Positions 25,864 to 34,460 of a DNA stretch of 64,000 nucleotides are shown here, one piece after another. The translations under genes were made by a program, and so were the position numbers. Each line of letters begins with the position of its first letter. Position 1 is the first letter of the stretch. The DNA comes from Alterisphingorhabdus sp051668705 (GTDB lineage Bacteria; Pseudomonadota; Alphaproteobacteria; Sphingomonadales; Sphingomonadaceae): NCBI RefSeq assembly GCF_051668705.1, contig NZ_CP196351.1, forward strand, positions 868,001-932,000, given 5' to 3'. The notes below the pieces were generated by a model. That model was not told where the DNA came from and made no database searches. It saw only the letters and a list, made by a program, of their open reading frames with translations.

Positions 25864-26160
25864 CTAGCTGCGCGCAATTTTATCGCAGCTAGAACAATAA
25901 TCGAGGCCCGAATTGTCTTCGTAGGCTGCTTTAATGGCATCGGTGAGGTCGCGTCTGCTCATACGGTCTGGCAGTTTTATTCGGCCAGCGCTTACTCCAG
26001 CGTTAGCAAACTTATAGACATCATCTAAGTCAGCAGAGCTTTGGTAATATGTGCCGGGATGGTGTTCGCATTCTTCTATCGCATCAACCTCTATGCACAG
26101 AGCAAGGCCCATCTGAAAACGATCTTGCTGTTCTTCCATTGCACGTTTTGCGCCGCCCAT
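25864..26160 (-). CDS. Hypothetical four-cysteine protein
   Basis: Protein of 98 residues with a strong ribosome binding site (AAAGGAG, eight bases before the ATG). Cysteines at about 22, 31 and in CSSC near the C-terminus (89/92), plus a histidine pair in ECEHHPG, could bind a metal such as zinc. No family is recognised. It is a single gene converging with the small gene at 25671-25826 and divergent from the PAS-GGDEF-EAL gene. Confidence 0.75.
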   Translation of the reverse strand: MGGAKRAMEEQQDRFQMGLALCIEVDAIEECEHHPGTYYQSSADLDDVYKFANAGVSAGRIKLPDRMSRRDLTDAIKAAYEDNSGLDYCSSCDKIARS

Positions 26161-26339
26161 ATTTAATCTCCTTTAATTCAACATATGATCAAAATCGAGA
26201 TTCGTCTAGTGGGTCAAGCAAGTATATAAGCCCCTAAAAAATCTCTTTTTTCTGCATAACAGGAACGAATCTACTGTGGTTTACAAATAATCAACCAGAT
26301 TAAGGCAAAAGCCAATGGTTGAACCAATTTGAGAACATC

Positions 26340-28610
26340 ATGCTAGAGAAACCGATATCGAAAGACAAAGCATCTCCTGTTGATCAGGAATTTGGTAGCT
26401 TTTTTAATCGCATGACAGCACGTATCAACGCGCAAGGTCAACAAATTGATGAAAACAAACAATGCATGCAAACGGATCAAGCTTTGTTGCTGCTGCAAAG
26501 TTATGAAGAGAGCCGGCAGGGTTGGTTTTGGTCTACCGATGCAGAAGGTAATATTACCTATTTGACCCAATATATTGCTGCAATGCTGGATGTACCAGTA
26601 TCTGACTTGCTCGGTACGCCGTTTGTAAATCTGTTTGCAAAATCGCTTGACCATGAAGCAACGCAGAGATCGCTGCCTTTTGTTCTGACAAAGAAAACCA
26701 AGTTCGATGAATTGCGTCTCAAAATGCATGTCGGTGAAGATGTGCGCTGGTGGTCAGTGTCTGGTCAGCCGCAATACTCCAAATTGGGACATTTCACAGG
26801 TTTTCGCGGTAATGGTTCTGATATAACGGCGCAACTTCGTGCATCGCAAGATACCGAGCAATTGGCGCGTTATGATTCACTAACCGGCTTAGCTAACCGC
26901 GCGAATATGCAAGAGAAGCTGGAAAAAACACTTAAGGCCTTTCAGCCGCAGAATCGGCCCTGTGCTGTTGTTCTGCTTGATCTTGACCGGTTCAAACAGG
27001 TCAATGATACATTGGGTCACCCCGCGGGCGATGCATTGCTTAAACAGGTTGCTCAGCGACTGAAAAAAGCTGTCGGGCAAAGGGGCGAGGCAGGTCGTCT
27101 TGGCGGCGATGAATTTCAGCTTATCATTCCGGATTGTGAAGATCGGGGTGATCTGGGAGAGCTGGCCGAAAGGATTATTTCCAGCATTTCCCAGCCTTAC
27201 TCCATCGATGGAAGTCGCTGTATTATTGGTGCTTCGATTGGCGTGGCGATTAGCCCGTTTGATGGAGAAACAACCGAAGATATAATTCGCAATGCCGATC
27301 TGGCGCTTTACGCTGCAAAAGCAGGCGGACGCGGACGGTTTTGTTTCTATTCGAGTGACCTGCATCAATCTGCTGAAGATCGGCGTCAGCTGGAAGAAGA
27401 TTTGCGTGACGCTTTGGCCAATGATCAATTGTCACTATTCTATCAGCCTATCGTCGATGGCAACACGAATATTGTTAAAGGGTTTGAAGCGCTTATGCGC
27501 TGGAACCACCCTGATAGAGGGCCTATTTCCCCAGCGGTTTTCATCCCGATTGCGGAGGAGGCCAATCTTATAAATGCGCTTGGTGAATGGGCAATCCATA
27601 AAGCATGTACGGAAGCCTCTGAATGGGGTGGTAAAGTACGGGTAGCAGTGAATGTATCGCCGGTTCAATTTGCTAATGACAGATTGCCGAACATCGTCGC
27701 AACAGCATTGGCCAATACTGGCCTGGCGCCAGATCGGCTGGAGCTGGAAATTACTGAAGGCGTATTTCTGGCTGAATATGATGAAAATGGCGAAATGTTC
27801 GAGCAATTGAAAAATCTTGGCGTTCGCTTGTCTCTTGACGATTTTGGCACCGGCTATTCGTCCATGAGCTATTTGCAAAATGCGCCATTTGATAAGATCA
27901 AAATTGATCAAAGCTTTGTTCGCGGTGCAACTTTAAAAGGGTCACGCAATAGCGCTATTATCGCTGCAATTGTCGCGTTGGCTGAGGCTCTGGGAATGGA
28001 AACCACAGCCGAAGGTATAGAGACTCTCGATGAGCTGGAGATGATCCGAGATCTAAGGGTCAGCCATATTCAAGGTTATGTTTACAGCCCGGCTGTGGCC
28101 AATGAGAAATTGCTGCAGAATCTTGCCGATGGTGAGTGGATTATTGAGCCTGTTGGGCCTGCGCATCATCGTGAGGATCGTACCTCCATGTTCCGTAAGG
28201 TTTTCGCGATTCATCATAACCACCGCTATCAAGTGGTCATCCGCAATCTTTCCGCAACGGGTGCGTTGATTGAAGGCTTGCTTGATGTTCCGGTAGGGAC
28301 TCACTTTGTAATCGATTTTGGGGATGGCCAATTGGCCGTATCAACTGTTCGGCGTTCAATGGGCGATAAACAGGGTATCGAGTTTGAAGAAAGATTGGTT
28401 GATGATGGCAGTGGTGGGCTGTGTACTGCGCGTCGTGTTTCCCGTTATTTGATTGCAGCGGTCAGTGCTCAAGAGCAACAATCGCAACAATCGCAACAAT
28501 CGCAAGTTGGCGGGTGGCAAGTTCAACATGTCATGAATCCGCAAGAAGGTATGATACCTGTATTTAATAGCAGTATCGAAATGTCCCTCAAAAAACGCAC
28601 TGCCAATTGA
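26340..28610 (+). CDS. PAS-GGDEF-EAL-PilZ cyclic-di-GMP protein
   Basis: Cytoplasmic protein of 756 residues in which four modules are visible. A PAS sensor spans about 50-165 (GWFWSTDAEGNITYL, GNGSDITAQL). A GGDEF domain has an intact GGDEF motif at about 255-259. An EAL phosphodiesterase domain has FEALMRW near 381, the ITEGVFL segment and DDFGTGYSSMSYL. A C-terminal PilZ-like domain (about 615-705) can bind cyclic di-GMP. All three motifs look catalytically or ligand competent, so it may make, break and sense the signal. Start: the ATG at 26340; a TTG at 26319 is also in frame. A tail rich in QQS repeats follows the PilZ-like part. Regulation unknown. Confidence 0.93.
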   Translation: MLEKPISKDKASPVDQEFGSFFNRMTARINAQGQQIDENKQCMQTDQALLLLQSYEESRQGWFWSTDAEGNITYLTQYIAAMLDVPVSDLLGTPFVNLFAKSLDHEATQRSLPFVLTKKTKFDELRLKMHVGEDVRWWSVSGQPQYSKLGHFTGFRGNGSDITAQLRASQDTEQLARYDSLTGLANRANMQEKLEKTLKAFQPQNRPCAVVLLDLDRFKQVNDTLGHPAGDALLKQVAQRLKKAVGQRGEAGRLGGDEFQLIIPDCEDRGDLGELAERIISSISQPYSIDGSRCIIGASIGVAISPFDGETTEDIIRNADLALYAAKAGGRGRFCFYSSDLHQSAEDRRQLEEDLRDALANDQLSLFYQPIVDGNTNIVKGFEALMRWNHPDRGPISPAVFIPIAEEANLINALGEWAIHKACTEASEWGGKVRVAVNVSPVQFANDRLPNIVATALANTGLAPDRLELEITEGVFLAEYDENGEMFEQLKNLGVRLSLDDFGTGYSSMSYLQNAPFDKIKIDQSFVRGATLKGSRNSAIIAAIVALAEALGMETTAEGIETLDELEMIRDLRVSHIQGYVYSPAVANEKLLQNLADGEWIIEPVGPAHHREDRTSMFRKVFAIHHNHRYQVVIRNLSATGALIEGLLDVPVGTHFVIDFGDGQLAVSTVRRSMGDKQGIEFEERLVDDGSGGLCTARRVSRYLIAAVSAQEQQSQQSQQSQVGGWQVQHVMNPQEGMIPVFNSSIEMSLKKRTAN
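28476..28502 (+). repeat. Nine-base in-frame tandem repeat (CAACAATCG x3)
   Basis: Three perfect copies of CAACAATCG at 28476-28484, 28485-28493 and 28494-28502, with a partial copy after. They encode Gln-Gln-Ser three times in the C-terminal tail of the PAS-GGDEF-EAL-PilZ protein. Because the unit is three codons long, slippage would change linker length without a frameshift. Confidence 0.9.
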
Positions 28611-28617
28611 AATATAC

Positions 28618-28642
28618 CATTACCGGCTATGCGCTGGTAATG
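28618..28642 (+). terminator. Possible hairpin after the PAS-GGDEF-EAL gene
   Basis: CATTACC and GGTAATG are complementary at the ends of the 25-base stretch, with some further pairing inside. The stem follows the stop codon by 8 bases. No clear U-tract follows, so it is a weak candidate terminator. Confidence 0.35.
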
Positions 28643-28701
28643 TCATTCATCAAAAGTGCATCCTATTATTCGCGTAAGATAATATTTATAAAACCCAAAG
28701 A

Positions 28702-28733
28702 AAAAGGCCGGAGAGTTTCCTCGCCGGCCTTTT
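28702..28733 (-). terminator. Rho-independent terminator of groES-groEL
   Basis: Ten-base arms AAAAGGCCGG (28702-28711) and CCGGCCTTTT (28724-28733) flank a 12-base loop. On the minus strand the stem is followed by a U-rich run. It lies 24 bases beyond the groEL stop. It may also serve the plus strand. Confidence 0.85.
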
Positions 28734-28757
28734 CTATTTCTTGTTAAGCGGTTGGGT

Positions 28758-30407
28758 TTAGAAACCCATGCCGCCGCCCATGCCGCCCATATCAGGCATT
28801 GCAGGTGCGCCGCCACCGGCTTTGTCGTCCGGCAATTCGGCAACAGTCGCTTCGGTGGTGATCAACAGGCCAGCGATAGAAGCGGCATCTTGCAATGCTG
28901 CGCGTACCACTTTGGTCGGGTCGATGACACCGGCCGCAACCAGATCTTCGTAAACGTCGGTCTGTGCGTTAAAGCCTGTATTCTCATCGCCGCCGTCCAG
29001 CAATTTGCCAGAAACAACCGCGCCGTCGTGACCAGCATTTTCAGCAATCTGACGCACTGGCGCATAAAGTGCTTTGCGCACAATATCGACACCGCGTGTT
29101 TGATCGTCATTATCGCCGTCAAGGCCTTCCAGAGCTTTTGTAGCGTAAAGAAGTGCGGTACCGCCGCCAGGGACAATGCCTTCTTCTACGGCTGCGCGGG
29201 TTGCGTGCAGCGCGTCATCGACACGGTCTTTCTTCTCTTTCACTTCCACTTCGGTAGCGCCGCCAACTTTGATAACAGCAACACCGCCAGCCAATTTGGC
29301 CAGACGCTCTTGCAGTTTTTCGCGGTCATAATCGCTTGTGGTGTTTTCGATTTGCGCACGGATGGCTTCTACGCGTGCTTTAATCGCATCGGCTTCGCCA
29401 GCGCCATCAACGATGGTGGTGTTGTCTTTGTCGATGGTTACGCGCTTGGCTTCACCCAACATGCCCAAAGTGACGTTTTCCAATTTGATACCCAGATCTT
29501 CAGATACCATTTCACCTTTGGTCAAGATGGCAATATCTTCCAGCATCGCTTTACGGCGATCACCAAAGCCAGGGGCTTTAACAGCAGCAATTTTCAGGCC
29601 GCCGCGCAATTTGTTGACGACCAATGTTGCCAATGCTTCGCCTTCAATATCTTCAGCGATGATCAGCAATGGACGACCAGATTGCACAACAGCTTCCAAA
29701 ATTGGCAGCATGGCTTGCAGGTTAGAGAGTTTCTTCTCATGGATCAGGATATATGGGTTATCCAGTTCGGATACCATCTTATCAGGATTGGTGATGAAGT
29801 AAGGTGACAGATAACCGCGGTCAAACTGCATGCCTTCAACAACGTCGAGTTCAAACTCAAGGCCTTTGGCTTCTTCAACTGTGATAACGCCTTCTTTGCC
29901 GACTTTTTCCATTGCTTCTGCAATTTTCTCGCCAACTTCTTTGTCGCCATTGGCAGAGATCACGCCGACTTGTGCAACTTCCGCGCTACCAGCAACAGGC
30001 TTTGAGCGTGATTGCAGATTAGCAACGACTTTGCTGACGGCCAGATCGATGCCGCGCTTCAAGTCCATTGGGTTCATGCCAGCAGCAACCGATTTCATGC
30101 CCTCGCGAACAATTGCTTGTGCAAGTACAGTTGCAGTGGTGGTGCCGTCGCCAGCAATGTCATTGGTTTTGGAAGCAACTTCCTTGACCATCTGTGCGCC
30201 CATATTTTCGAACTTGTCCTTCAGTTCGATTTCTTTGGCAACAGATACACCATCTTTGGTAATGCGCGGTGCGCCGAAGCTTTTGTCGAGCACAACATTA
30301 CGGCCTTTGGGGCCCAGAGTGACTTTTACAGCGTTGGCCAGCGTATCAACGCCTTTCAGGATGCGTTCACGCGCATCGCGACCAAATTTTACGTCTTTTG
30401 CAGCCAT
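28758..30407 (-). CDS. groL: Chaperonin GroEL (60 kDa)
   Basis: ATP-driven folding chamber subunit of 549 residues. Landmarks are the N-terminal VKVTLGPKGRNVVLDKSFG, the ATP-binding GDGTTTATVLAQAI, the apical domain and the glycine/methionine tail (GGMGGGMGF). It follows groES by 48 bases and is cotranscribed. The single CIRCE operator upstream of groES should control both genes through HrcA. A terminator follows the gene. Confidence 0.99.
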   Translation of the reverse strand: MAAKDVKFGRDARERILKGVDTLANAVKVTLGPKGRNVVLDKSFGAPRITKDGVSVAKEIELKDKFENMGAQMVKEVASKTNDIAGDGTTTATVLAQAIVREGMKSVAAGMNPMDLKRGIDLAVSKVVANLQSRSKPVAGSAEVAQVGVISANGDKEVGEKIAEAMEKVGKEGVITVEEAKGLEFELDVVEGMQFDRGYLSPYFITNPDKMVSELDNPYILIHEKKLSNLQAMLPILEAVVQSGRPLLIIAEDIEGEALATLVVNKLRGGLKIAAVKAPGFGDRRKAMLEDIAILTKGEMVSEDLGIKLENVTLGMLGEAKRVTIDKDNTTIVDGAGEADAIKARVEAIRAQIENTTSDYDREKLQERLAKLAGGVAVIKVGGATEVEVKEKKDRVDDALHATRAAVEEGIVPGGGTALLYATKALEGLDGDNDDQTRGVDIVRKALYAPVRQIAENAGHDGAVVSGKLLDGGDENTGFNAQTDVYEDLVAAGVIDPTKVVRAALQDAASIAGLLITTEATVAELPDDKAGGGAPAMPDMGGMGGGMGF

Positions 30408-30455
30408 GAGATTATTCCTTCTCTAGCAATTTCAGTTAGGGATTATGCTTCAGTC

Positions 30456-30743
30456 TCAGCCGATAATGCCGAGAATGTCGCTTTCTTTCATGATGATCAG
30501 GTCTTCGCCGTCAACTTTGACTTCGGTACCGGACCATTTGCCGAACAAAATCGTGTCGCCAGCTTTAACGTCCAGCGCTGTGACTTTGCCGTTATCGTCT
30601 TTCAGACCATTTCCAACAGCGACCACTTCGCCTTCTGAAGGCTTTTCTTTGGCGCTGTCCGGGATGATGATCCCGCCTGCGGTTTTTTCTTCGGCTTCGA
30701 TGCGGCGCACCAGAACCCGATCATGCAACGGACGAAATTTCAT
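30456..30743 (-). CDS. groS: Co-chaperonin GroES (10 kDa)
   Basis: Lid of the GroEL chamber, 95 residues. Signature features are KFRPLHDRVLVRRIE at the N-terminus, the mobile loop KTAGGIIIPDSAKEKPSEG and the closing strand DDNGKVTALDVKAGDTILFG. A ribosome binding site AAAGGG precedes the ATG. The CIRCE operator starts 53 bases upstream. Confidence 0.99.
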   Translation of the reverse strand: MKFRPLHDRVLVRRIEAEEKTAGGIIIPDSAKEKPSEGEVVAVGNGLKDDNGKVTALDVKAGDTILFGKWSGTEVKVDGEDLIIMKESDILGIIG

Positions 30744-30795
30744 GCGTTACCCTTTCTACGGTTGGTTATGACAATGTTGTCGTTTGAAATTAGGA

Positions 30796-30822
30796 TTAGC
30801 ACTCATATCTAATGAGTGCCAA
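30796..30822 (-). promoter_or_regulatory. CIRCE operator of groESL
   Basis: Inverted repeat TTAGCACTC (30796-30804), nine bases, GAGTGCCAA (30814-30822). It matches the CIRCE consensus TTAGCACTC-N9-GAGTGCTAA with one change. It is the site of the heat-shock repressor HrcA. It lies 53 bases upstream of groES, and the right-hand minus-strand TTGGCA could be the -35 element of the promoter. Confidence 0.95.
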
Positions 30823-30910
30823 CACAGGCGCATATGGTCGGAGTGCCGCTTTGCGTCAAGGATTGCCTATTAATTTTTTTGATGCACGAAATTTATTTCG
30901 CAAGCGGATT

Positions 30911-30936
30911 GTAACCCAAAGCTCTTATCTGGCGAA
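30911..30936 (+). promoter_or_regulatory. SigF-type promoter of the bufferin operon
   Basis: GTAACC at 30911-30916, exactly 16 bases, then CGAA at 30933-30936. This equals the promoter motif GTAACC-N16-CGAA described for Caulobacter SigF. It lies 78 bases before the bufA start. The cognate sigma factor gene is 2.8 kb downstream in the same cluster, so the assignment is mutually supported. Confidence 0.85.
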
Positions 30937-31014
30937 ATACGAGGTGGAACGTGATATTGGACATTCTGTCCGGCACGTCCTTTTGAACTTTTTAAAAGAC
31001 CAAAGGAAAAATAC

Positions 31015-31299
31015 ATGGCTAATACGCTTGTAAAAGTTACTGCAGCTGCCGCTGCTCTGGCTGCTGCCGCCTCTCTGGCTTCTGCTCCTGCCGCTGCGCA
31101 ATCAAAAGAAAAATGCTATGGCATTTCTCTCGCTGGTAAAAATGACTGTGCTGCTGGTCCAGGTACAAGCTGTGCCGGTACATCAACCGTTGATTACCAA
31201 GGCAATGCTTGGAAATATGTTGCTAAAGGCAGCTGCGTAAAACAAGGCGGTTCTTTGAAAGCGCGTAAAGGCAACAAAAAGCCAGTCGCAAGCAAATAA
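31015..31299 (+). CDS. bufA: Bufferin (DUF2282) precursor peptide, copper-binding RiPP
   Basis: Exported 94-residue precursor. A signal peptide with an alanine-rich core spans 1-28 (SAPAAA before cleavage). The mature part has four cysteines at 34, 45, 53 and 74, within KCYGISLAGKNDCAAG, TSCAGTS and KGSCVKQG, followed by a basic tail. This is the DUF2282 pattern of bufferins, in which the MNIO enzyme BufB converts cysteines to thiooxazole groups that chelate copper. AAAGGA lies eight bases before the ATG. It is the first gene of the operon under a SigF-type promoter. Confidence 0.93.
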   Translation: MANTLVKVTAAAAALAAAASLASAPAAAQSKEKCYGISLAGKNDCAAGPGTSCAGTSTVDYQGNAWKYVAKGSCVKQGGSLKARKGNKKPVASK

Positions 31300-31320
31300 T
31301 TTTTGCGCTAATGAAATCGG

Positions 31321-32292
31321 ATGACCTCAACTGCTTATCCTGACCACGCCCAATATGGCGAAAAGTCTGCAAACTATATTGGCCAGAATATTGGTAATCG
31401 ATTGAATGCATTGCCTTTATCGGTTGGTATAGGCTTAAAGCCAGTACATTATCATGATGTTCTGGCTAGTGTGGACGATAAGATAGGCGTCATGGCGCCG
31501 GGCTGGGTAGAGGTTCATCCGCAAAATTATTTCGGTGATGGTGGTCCGCCACATAATTGGCTGACTGCCATCGCCGAACATTTTCCTCTCAGTCTTCATA
31601 GTGTTGGCCTGTCAATGGGCTCTGCCGACGGCGTAAGCCGCTATGATCTGGAGAAGATAGCTGCTTTGTGTGCGCGCTATAACCCGGCAAGTGTTTCTGA
31701 TCATCTGAGCTGGAGCGGTCAAACAAGTGATCGTTATCCCGACCTTCTACCTATCCCTTATACTCAGGCGTCATTAGATCATTTTGCACGCCAGATTGAT
31801 ATTGTGCAGGAAAGACTGGGTCGTACTATCTTGGTGGAGAACCCGTCGCGTTATCTGGGTTATAAAGATGATGTGATGGACGAAATTGATTTCATCCATA
31901 AAATATGTGCGGCGACGGGCTGCGGCCTATTGTTCGATATAAATAATGTTGAGGTCAGTAGCACCAATATGTCTGTTATGGACCCAGAGCATCAAATGCC
32001 CGACCCAAGAGATTATATTGACGCGATCGACCCTGCAATTGTTGGGGAAATCCATTTGGCTGGTCATGCGCGCGAAGACCATGACGATGGGCCTTTGCTC
32101 ATCGACGATCATGGCAGTGCAGTAAATGATCTGTGCTGGTCTTTATATGAGCGTTTTATCGCCAGATCCGGACCAAAACCAACATTGATTGAGTGGGACA
32201 CGGATATACCCGATTATGCGGTTTTGATGGAGCAGGTCGCAATTGCGCGCTTGATCATGGCCAAAGCACTGCCGCATGAAGATGCTGCATAA
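31321..32292 (+). CDS. bufB: MNIO-type (DUF692) peptide-modifying enzyme
   Basis: Multinuclear non-haem iron-dependent oxidative enzyme of 323 residues (DUF692 family, related to MbnB). It should modify cysteines of the bufferin precursor. Metal-ligand-bearing segments of the TIM-barrel family are visible: GLKPVHYHDVL, ISDHLSW-like VSDHLSW, ILVENPSRYL, GLLFDINNVEVSS, and EIHLAGH followed by DDHG. The C-terminal strand PTLIEWDTDIP is also typical. The gene begins 21 bases after bufA and ends 12 bases before bufC, so it is cotranscribed. Start: the ATG at 31321, with only a poor ribosome binding site. Confidence 0.95.
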   Translation: MTSTAYPDHAQYGEKSANYIGQNIGNRLNALPLSVGIGLKPVHYHDVLASVDDKIGVMAPGWVEVHPQNYFGDGGPPHNWLTAIAEHFPLSLHSVGLSMGSADGVSRYDLEKIAALCARYNPASVSDHLSWSGQTSDRYPDLLPIPYTQASLDHFARQIDIVQERLGRTILVENPSRYLGYKDDVMDEIDFIHKICAATGCGLLFDINNVEVSSTNMSVMDPEHQMPDPRDYIDAIDPAIVGEIHLAGHAREDHDDGPLLIDDHGSAVNDLCWSLYERFIARSGPKPTLIEWDTDIPDYAVLMEQVAIARLIMAKALPHEDAA

Positions 32293-32304
32293 AGCTGATA
32301 TATA

Positions 32305-33075
32305 GTGACAAAACCCGAAAGAGATAATGGTGCCGATCTCTTGGCCAGTGGCCAATCCGGCTTTATGGATGCCTTGCAAAAAGGGCCTGACCATTTGCCA
32401 TCCAATTTGTTCAGTGGTTCGCGCTATCGTGCCTTTATTGGCGTAAAGGCCCATGCCAATACTATATCCCATGCACGGCTGGTCGCGCTTGAGGATACAT
32501 ATCCCAGACTGCGGGAGCGCTTGGGCGATGAGGCATTTAATCAACTGAGCCGCGATTATCTGGAATATGGCGATGTTCGCCAAAATGATATGAATGGTTT
32601 GGGGCGAGACTTTGCCGAATTTATCGATGCGCAAGGTGTAGATAAAGCCAGCAGTGATTTGGCACATATCGAATGGGCCTGGCTAAAAAGCTATCATGCA
32701 GCCGATGCAGAAGCCCTTAATATGCAGGATATTGCCGCTCTGGATGAAGCAGCATTGATGGAACTGCCCATCGCTTTGCATCCATCTGTACAGCATATCA
32801 TGCTGCACGCACCATTGGCGCCGGAATTGGGGTTGGAAGTGCCCGCAGGTGATCATCTGGCTGCCATTGCGATTGTGCGTCAACAAAATGACGTTTTGCT
32901 CTTTCCGCAAACCACTGTGCAAAAAGATATTTTTATTTGCTGCAAAAATTCGGTACTGATGCGTAACCTTTTGGAATCCGCTGTCGAAACTATAGGGGAG
33001 ACGCACGCTGTAGAACATATTTTTGCTCTTGTTGGGGCAGGGTTTCTAAAGCGTTCGAACAAAAAACAAGACTAA
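32305..33075 (+). CDS. bufC: Bufferin partner protein (DUF2063)
   Basis: DUF2063 protein of 256 residues, the usual companion of DUF692 enzymes. In the analogous methanobactin and bufferin systems it binds the precursor peptide and presents it to the enzyme. The N-terminal part (residues about 20-120) has the family pattern FMDALQKGP, RYRAFIGVKAHANTISHARLVALEDTYP and RDYLEYGDVR. The C-terminal half contains strands VLLFPQTTVQKDIFIC. The start is a GTG at 32305, 12 bases after bufB. No signal peptide is seen. Confidence 0.93.
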   Translation: MTKPERDNGADLLASGQSGFMDALQKGPDHLPSNLFSGSRYRAFIGVKAHANTISHARLVALEDTYPRLRERLGDEAFNQLSRDYLEYGDVRQNDMNGLGRDFAEFIDAQGVDKASSDLAHIEWAWLKSYHAADAEALNMQDIAALDEAALMELPIALHPSVQHIMLHAPLAPELGLEVPAGDHLAAIAIVRQQNDVLLFPQTTVQKDIFICCKNSVLMRNLLESAVETIGETHAVEHIFALVGAGFLKRSNKKQD

Positions 33076-33153
33076 CGATTGCAGCGGCTGATCAGACCAT
33101 GGCTTCGACTATTTGGGCCTGCTGTTGGCCAGATTGTAAAATGGGACAATATA

Positions 33154-33609
33154 ATGAAAAATCTAATTTCAAAAATCGAAACTCTGACCGCAAACCCGTT
33201 TTTGGTGAGTGTCTTTTTGCTTCTAACACGGATTACACTAGGTGGCATCTTCTGGCGCTCGGCTACAACCCGCTTCGAAGAGGGTAGCTGGACCACATTG
33301 AATGAGAACGCAATTTACCAGTTTTCCGATGTTCCTTTTAATCAGGTGCCCGTGATTAACGGCGAATTTGGCGCGTATTTCACGACATTCAGTGAATTGG
33401 CGGTATCCATTTTATTGTTCCTTGGCTTCGCGACACGCCTGAGCGCTCTGGCAACCATTGGTATGATGAGTGTAATTCAGATTTTTGTCTTCCCGACTAT
33501 CCCGCACCTTTGGGGCGTAGTCTTTATGTGGGCAATCATGGCGATTGTCCTTGTTGCGAAAGGTGGTGGAATGTTCTCAATCGACCGTCTGTTCACCAAA
33601 GCAGGATAA
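33154..33609 (+). CDS. DoxX-family membrane protein of the bufferin operon
   Basis: Inner-membrane protein of 151 residues with four hydrophobic helices (about 15-35, 60-85, 90-110 and 115-140), the DoxX layout. DoxX-like proteins are the common last gene of bufferin operons; their job there is unclear. The start at 33154 (MKNLISKIETL) is chosen because it gives a normal DoxX N-terminus. An in-frame TTG at 33079 adds 25 residues without support. The motif LTRITLGGIFWRSATTRFEEG is typical. The next gene, the sigma factor, is 175 bases away. Confidence 0.88.
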   Translation: MKNLISKIETLTANPFLVSVFLLLTRITLGGIFWRSATTRFEEGSWTTLNENAIYQFSDVPFNQVPVINGEFGAYFTTFSELAVSILLFLGFATRLSALATIGMMSVIQIFVFPTIPHLWGVVFMWAIMAIVLVAKGGGMFSIDRLFTKAG

Positions 33610-33784
33610 TTCCGCTAACTGCTTGATTGCAAAGTCCGGTTGGTCATCGTGACCCGCCGGATTTTTGCTAGAGAAGGAAGTGAATTTTGTTTCTTGCCAA
33701 TTGTTTCGGGATGATGTGTAAGCGATAATGTTTTAAAAGGCTGCACATCTTGCAGTAAATAATGGGCATCGGATCACCCCTCTT

Positions 33785-34312
33785 ATGGCAGCAAATGAAG
33801 ATAGCCTCAGGCATCTTATGACTAAGGCGCAACAGGGTGACAAACGCTCTTATGCACTGCTGTTAGAGGAATGCCAAAAATGGTTGAAGCGCTATTATGC
33901 GCGCAAAATCCCCCCTGCCGCACTTGATGATCTGGTGCAAGAGACCTTGATTTCCGTCCATAGAAAATTGTCCAGCTATGACCCTTCAAGGCCTTTCTTG
34001 CCTTGGCTGGCGGCTATTGGCCGCTATCGCTGGATCGATCATTTGCGCAAAGTGTATCGCGCTGACGAAACCGGTTTAGAAGAAGAACTGTTGGCAGACC
34101 CTGCTGAAGAGCCGGTTTCTGCTAAAGTGAGTCTCGACAAATTATTGGATATGCTGCCGGAAAAACAGGCATCTGTTATACGCATGGTGAAAATCCAGGG
34201 CCTTTCCATTACGGAGGCAGCGGCAATGACCGGCCAATCGGAATCTCTTGTGAAGGTGAATGTGCATAGGGGCATAAAAAAAATGAATGTTTTGGTAGAA
34301 AATTCTGAGTAA
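33785..34312 (+). CDS. sigF: RNA polymerase sigma factor, SigF-type ECF
   Basis: Extracytoplasmic-function sigma factor of 175 residues with region 2 at about 25-90 (LDDLVQETLISVHRKLSSYDP) and region 4 at about 120-170 (LPEKQASVIRMVKIQGLSITEAAAMTGQSESLVKVNVHRG). The second part resembles the SigF of Caulobacter, which controls bufferin and other copper or oxidant response genes. The neighbour is an NrsF-like membrane anti-sigma factor, and the bufA promoter carries the SigF motif. No clear copy of that motif stands before sigF itself. Confidence 0.92.
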   Translation: MAANEDSLRHLMTKAQQGDKRSYALLLEECQKWLKRYYARKIPPAALDDLVQETLISVHRKLSSYDPSRPFLPWLAAIGRYRWIDHLRKVYRADETGLEEELLADPAEEPVSAKVSLDKLLDMLPEKQASVIRMVKIQGLSITEAAAMTGQSESLVKVNVHRGIKKMNVLVENSE

Positions 34313-34314
34313 GT

Positions 34315-34339
34315 GTAACTTTATCAGAATCTGCACGAA
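34315..34339 (+). promoter_or_regulatory. Possible SigF-type promoter before the NrsF-like gene
   Basis: GTAACT at 34315-34320, 15 bases, then CGAA at 34336-34339. It resembles the bufA promoter but has T for the last -35 base and a spacer one base shorter. It overlaps the end of the sigma gene region and lies 122 bases before the anti-sigma start. It may allow the regulator to be co-induced. Confidence 0.35.
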
Positions 34340-34460
34340 TATCAGATATAGAATATCCTCTGATTGTGTTTGCAAGATTGGGAAGATGAAAGTTTGAAGC
34401 AGCTATTAGGCACTAGATATGGCCTTAAAGCCTTGAAAATATGGAATTGAGTAAACGAAT

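Noticed and set aside
28752..29807. Long plus-strand open frame antisense to groEL
   Set aside because: GroEL itself is certain on the minus strand; antisense frames in strongly biased genes are often long. No ribosome binding site.
33079..33153. TTG start for the DoxX gene
   Set aside because: Adds 25 residues without ribosome binding site; the ATG at 33154 gives a typical DoxX N-terminus.
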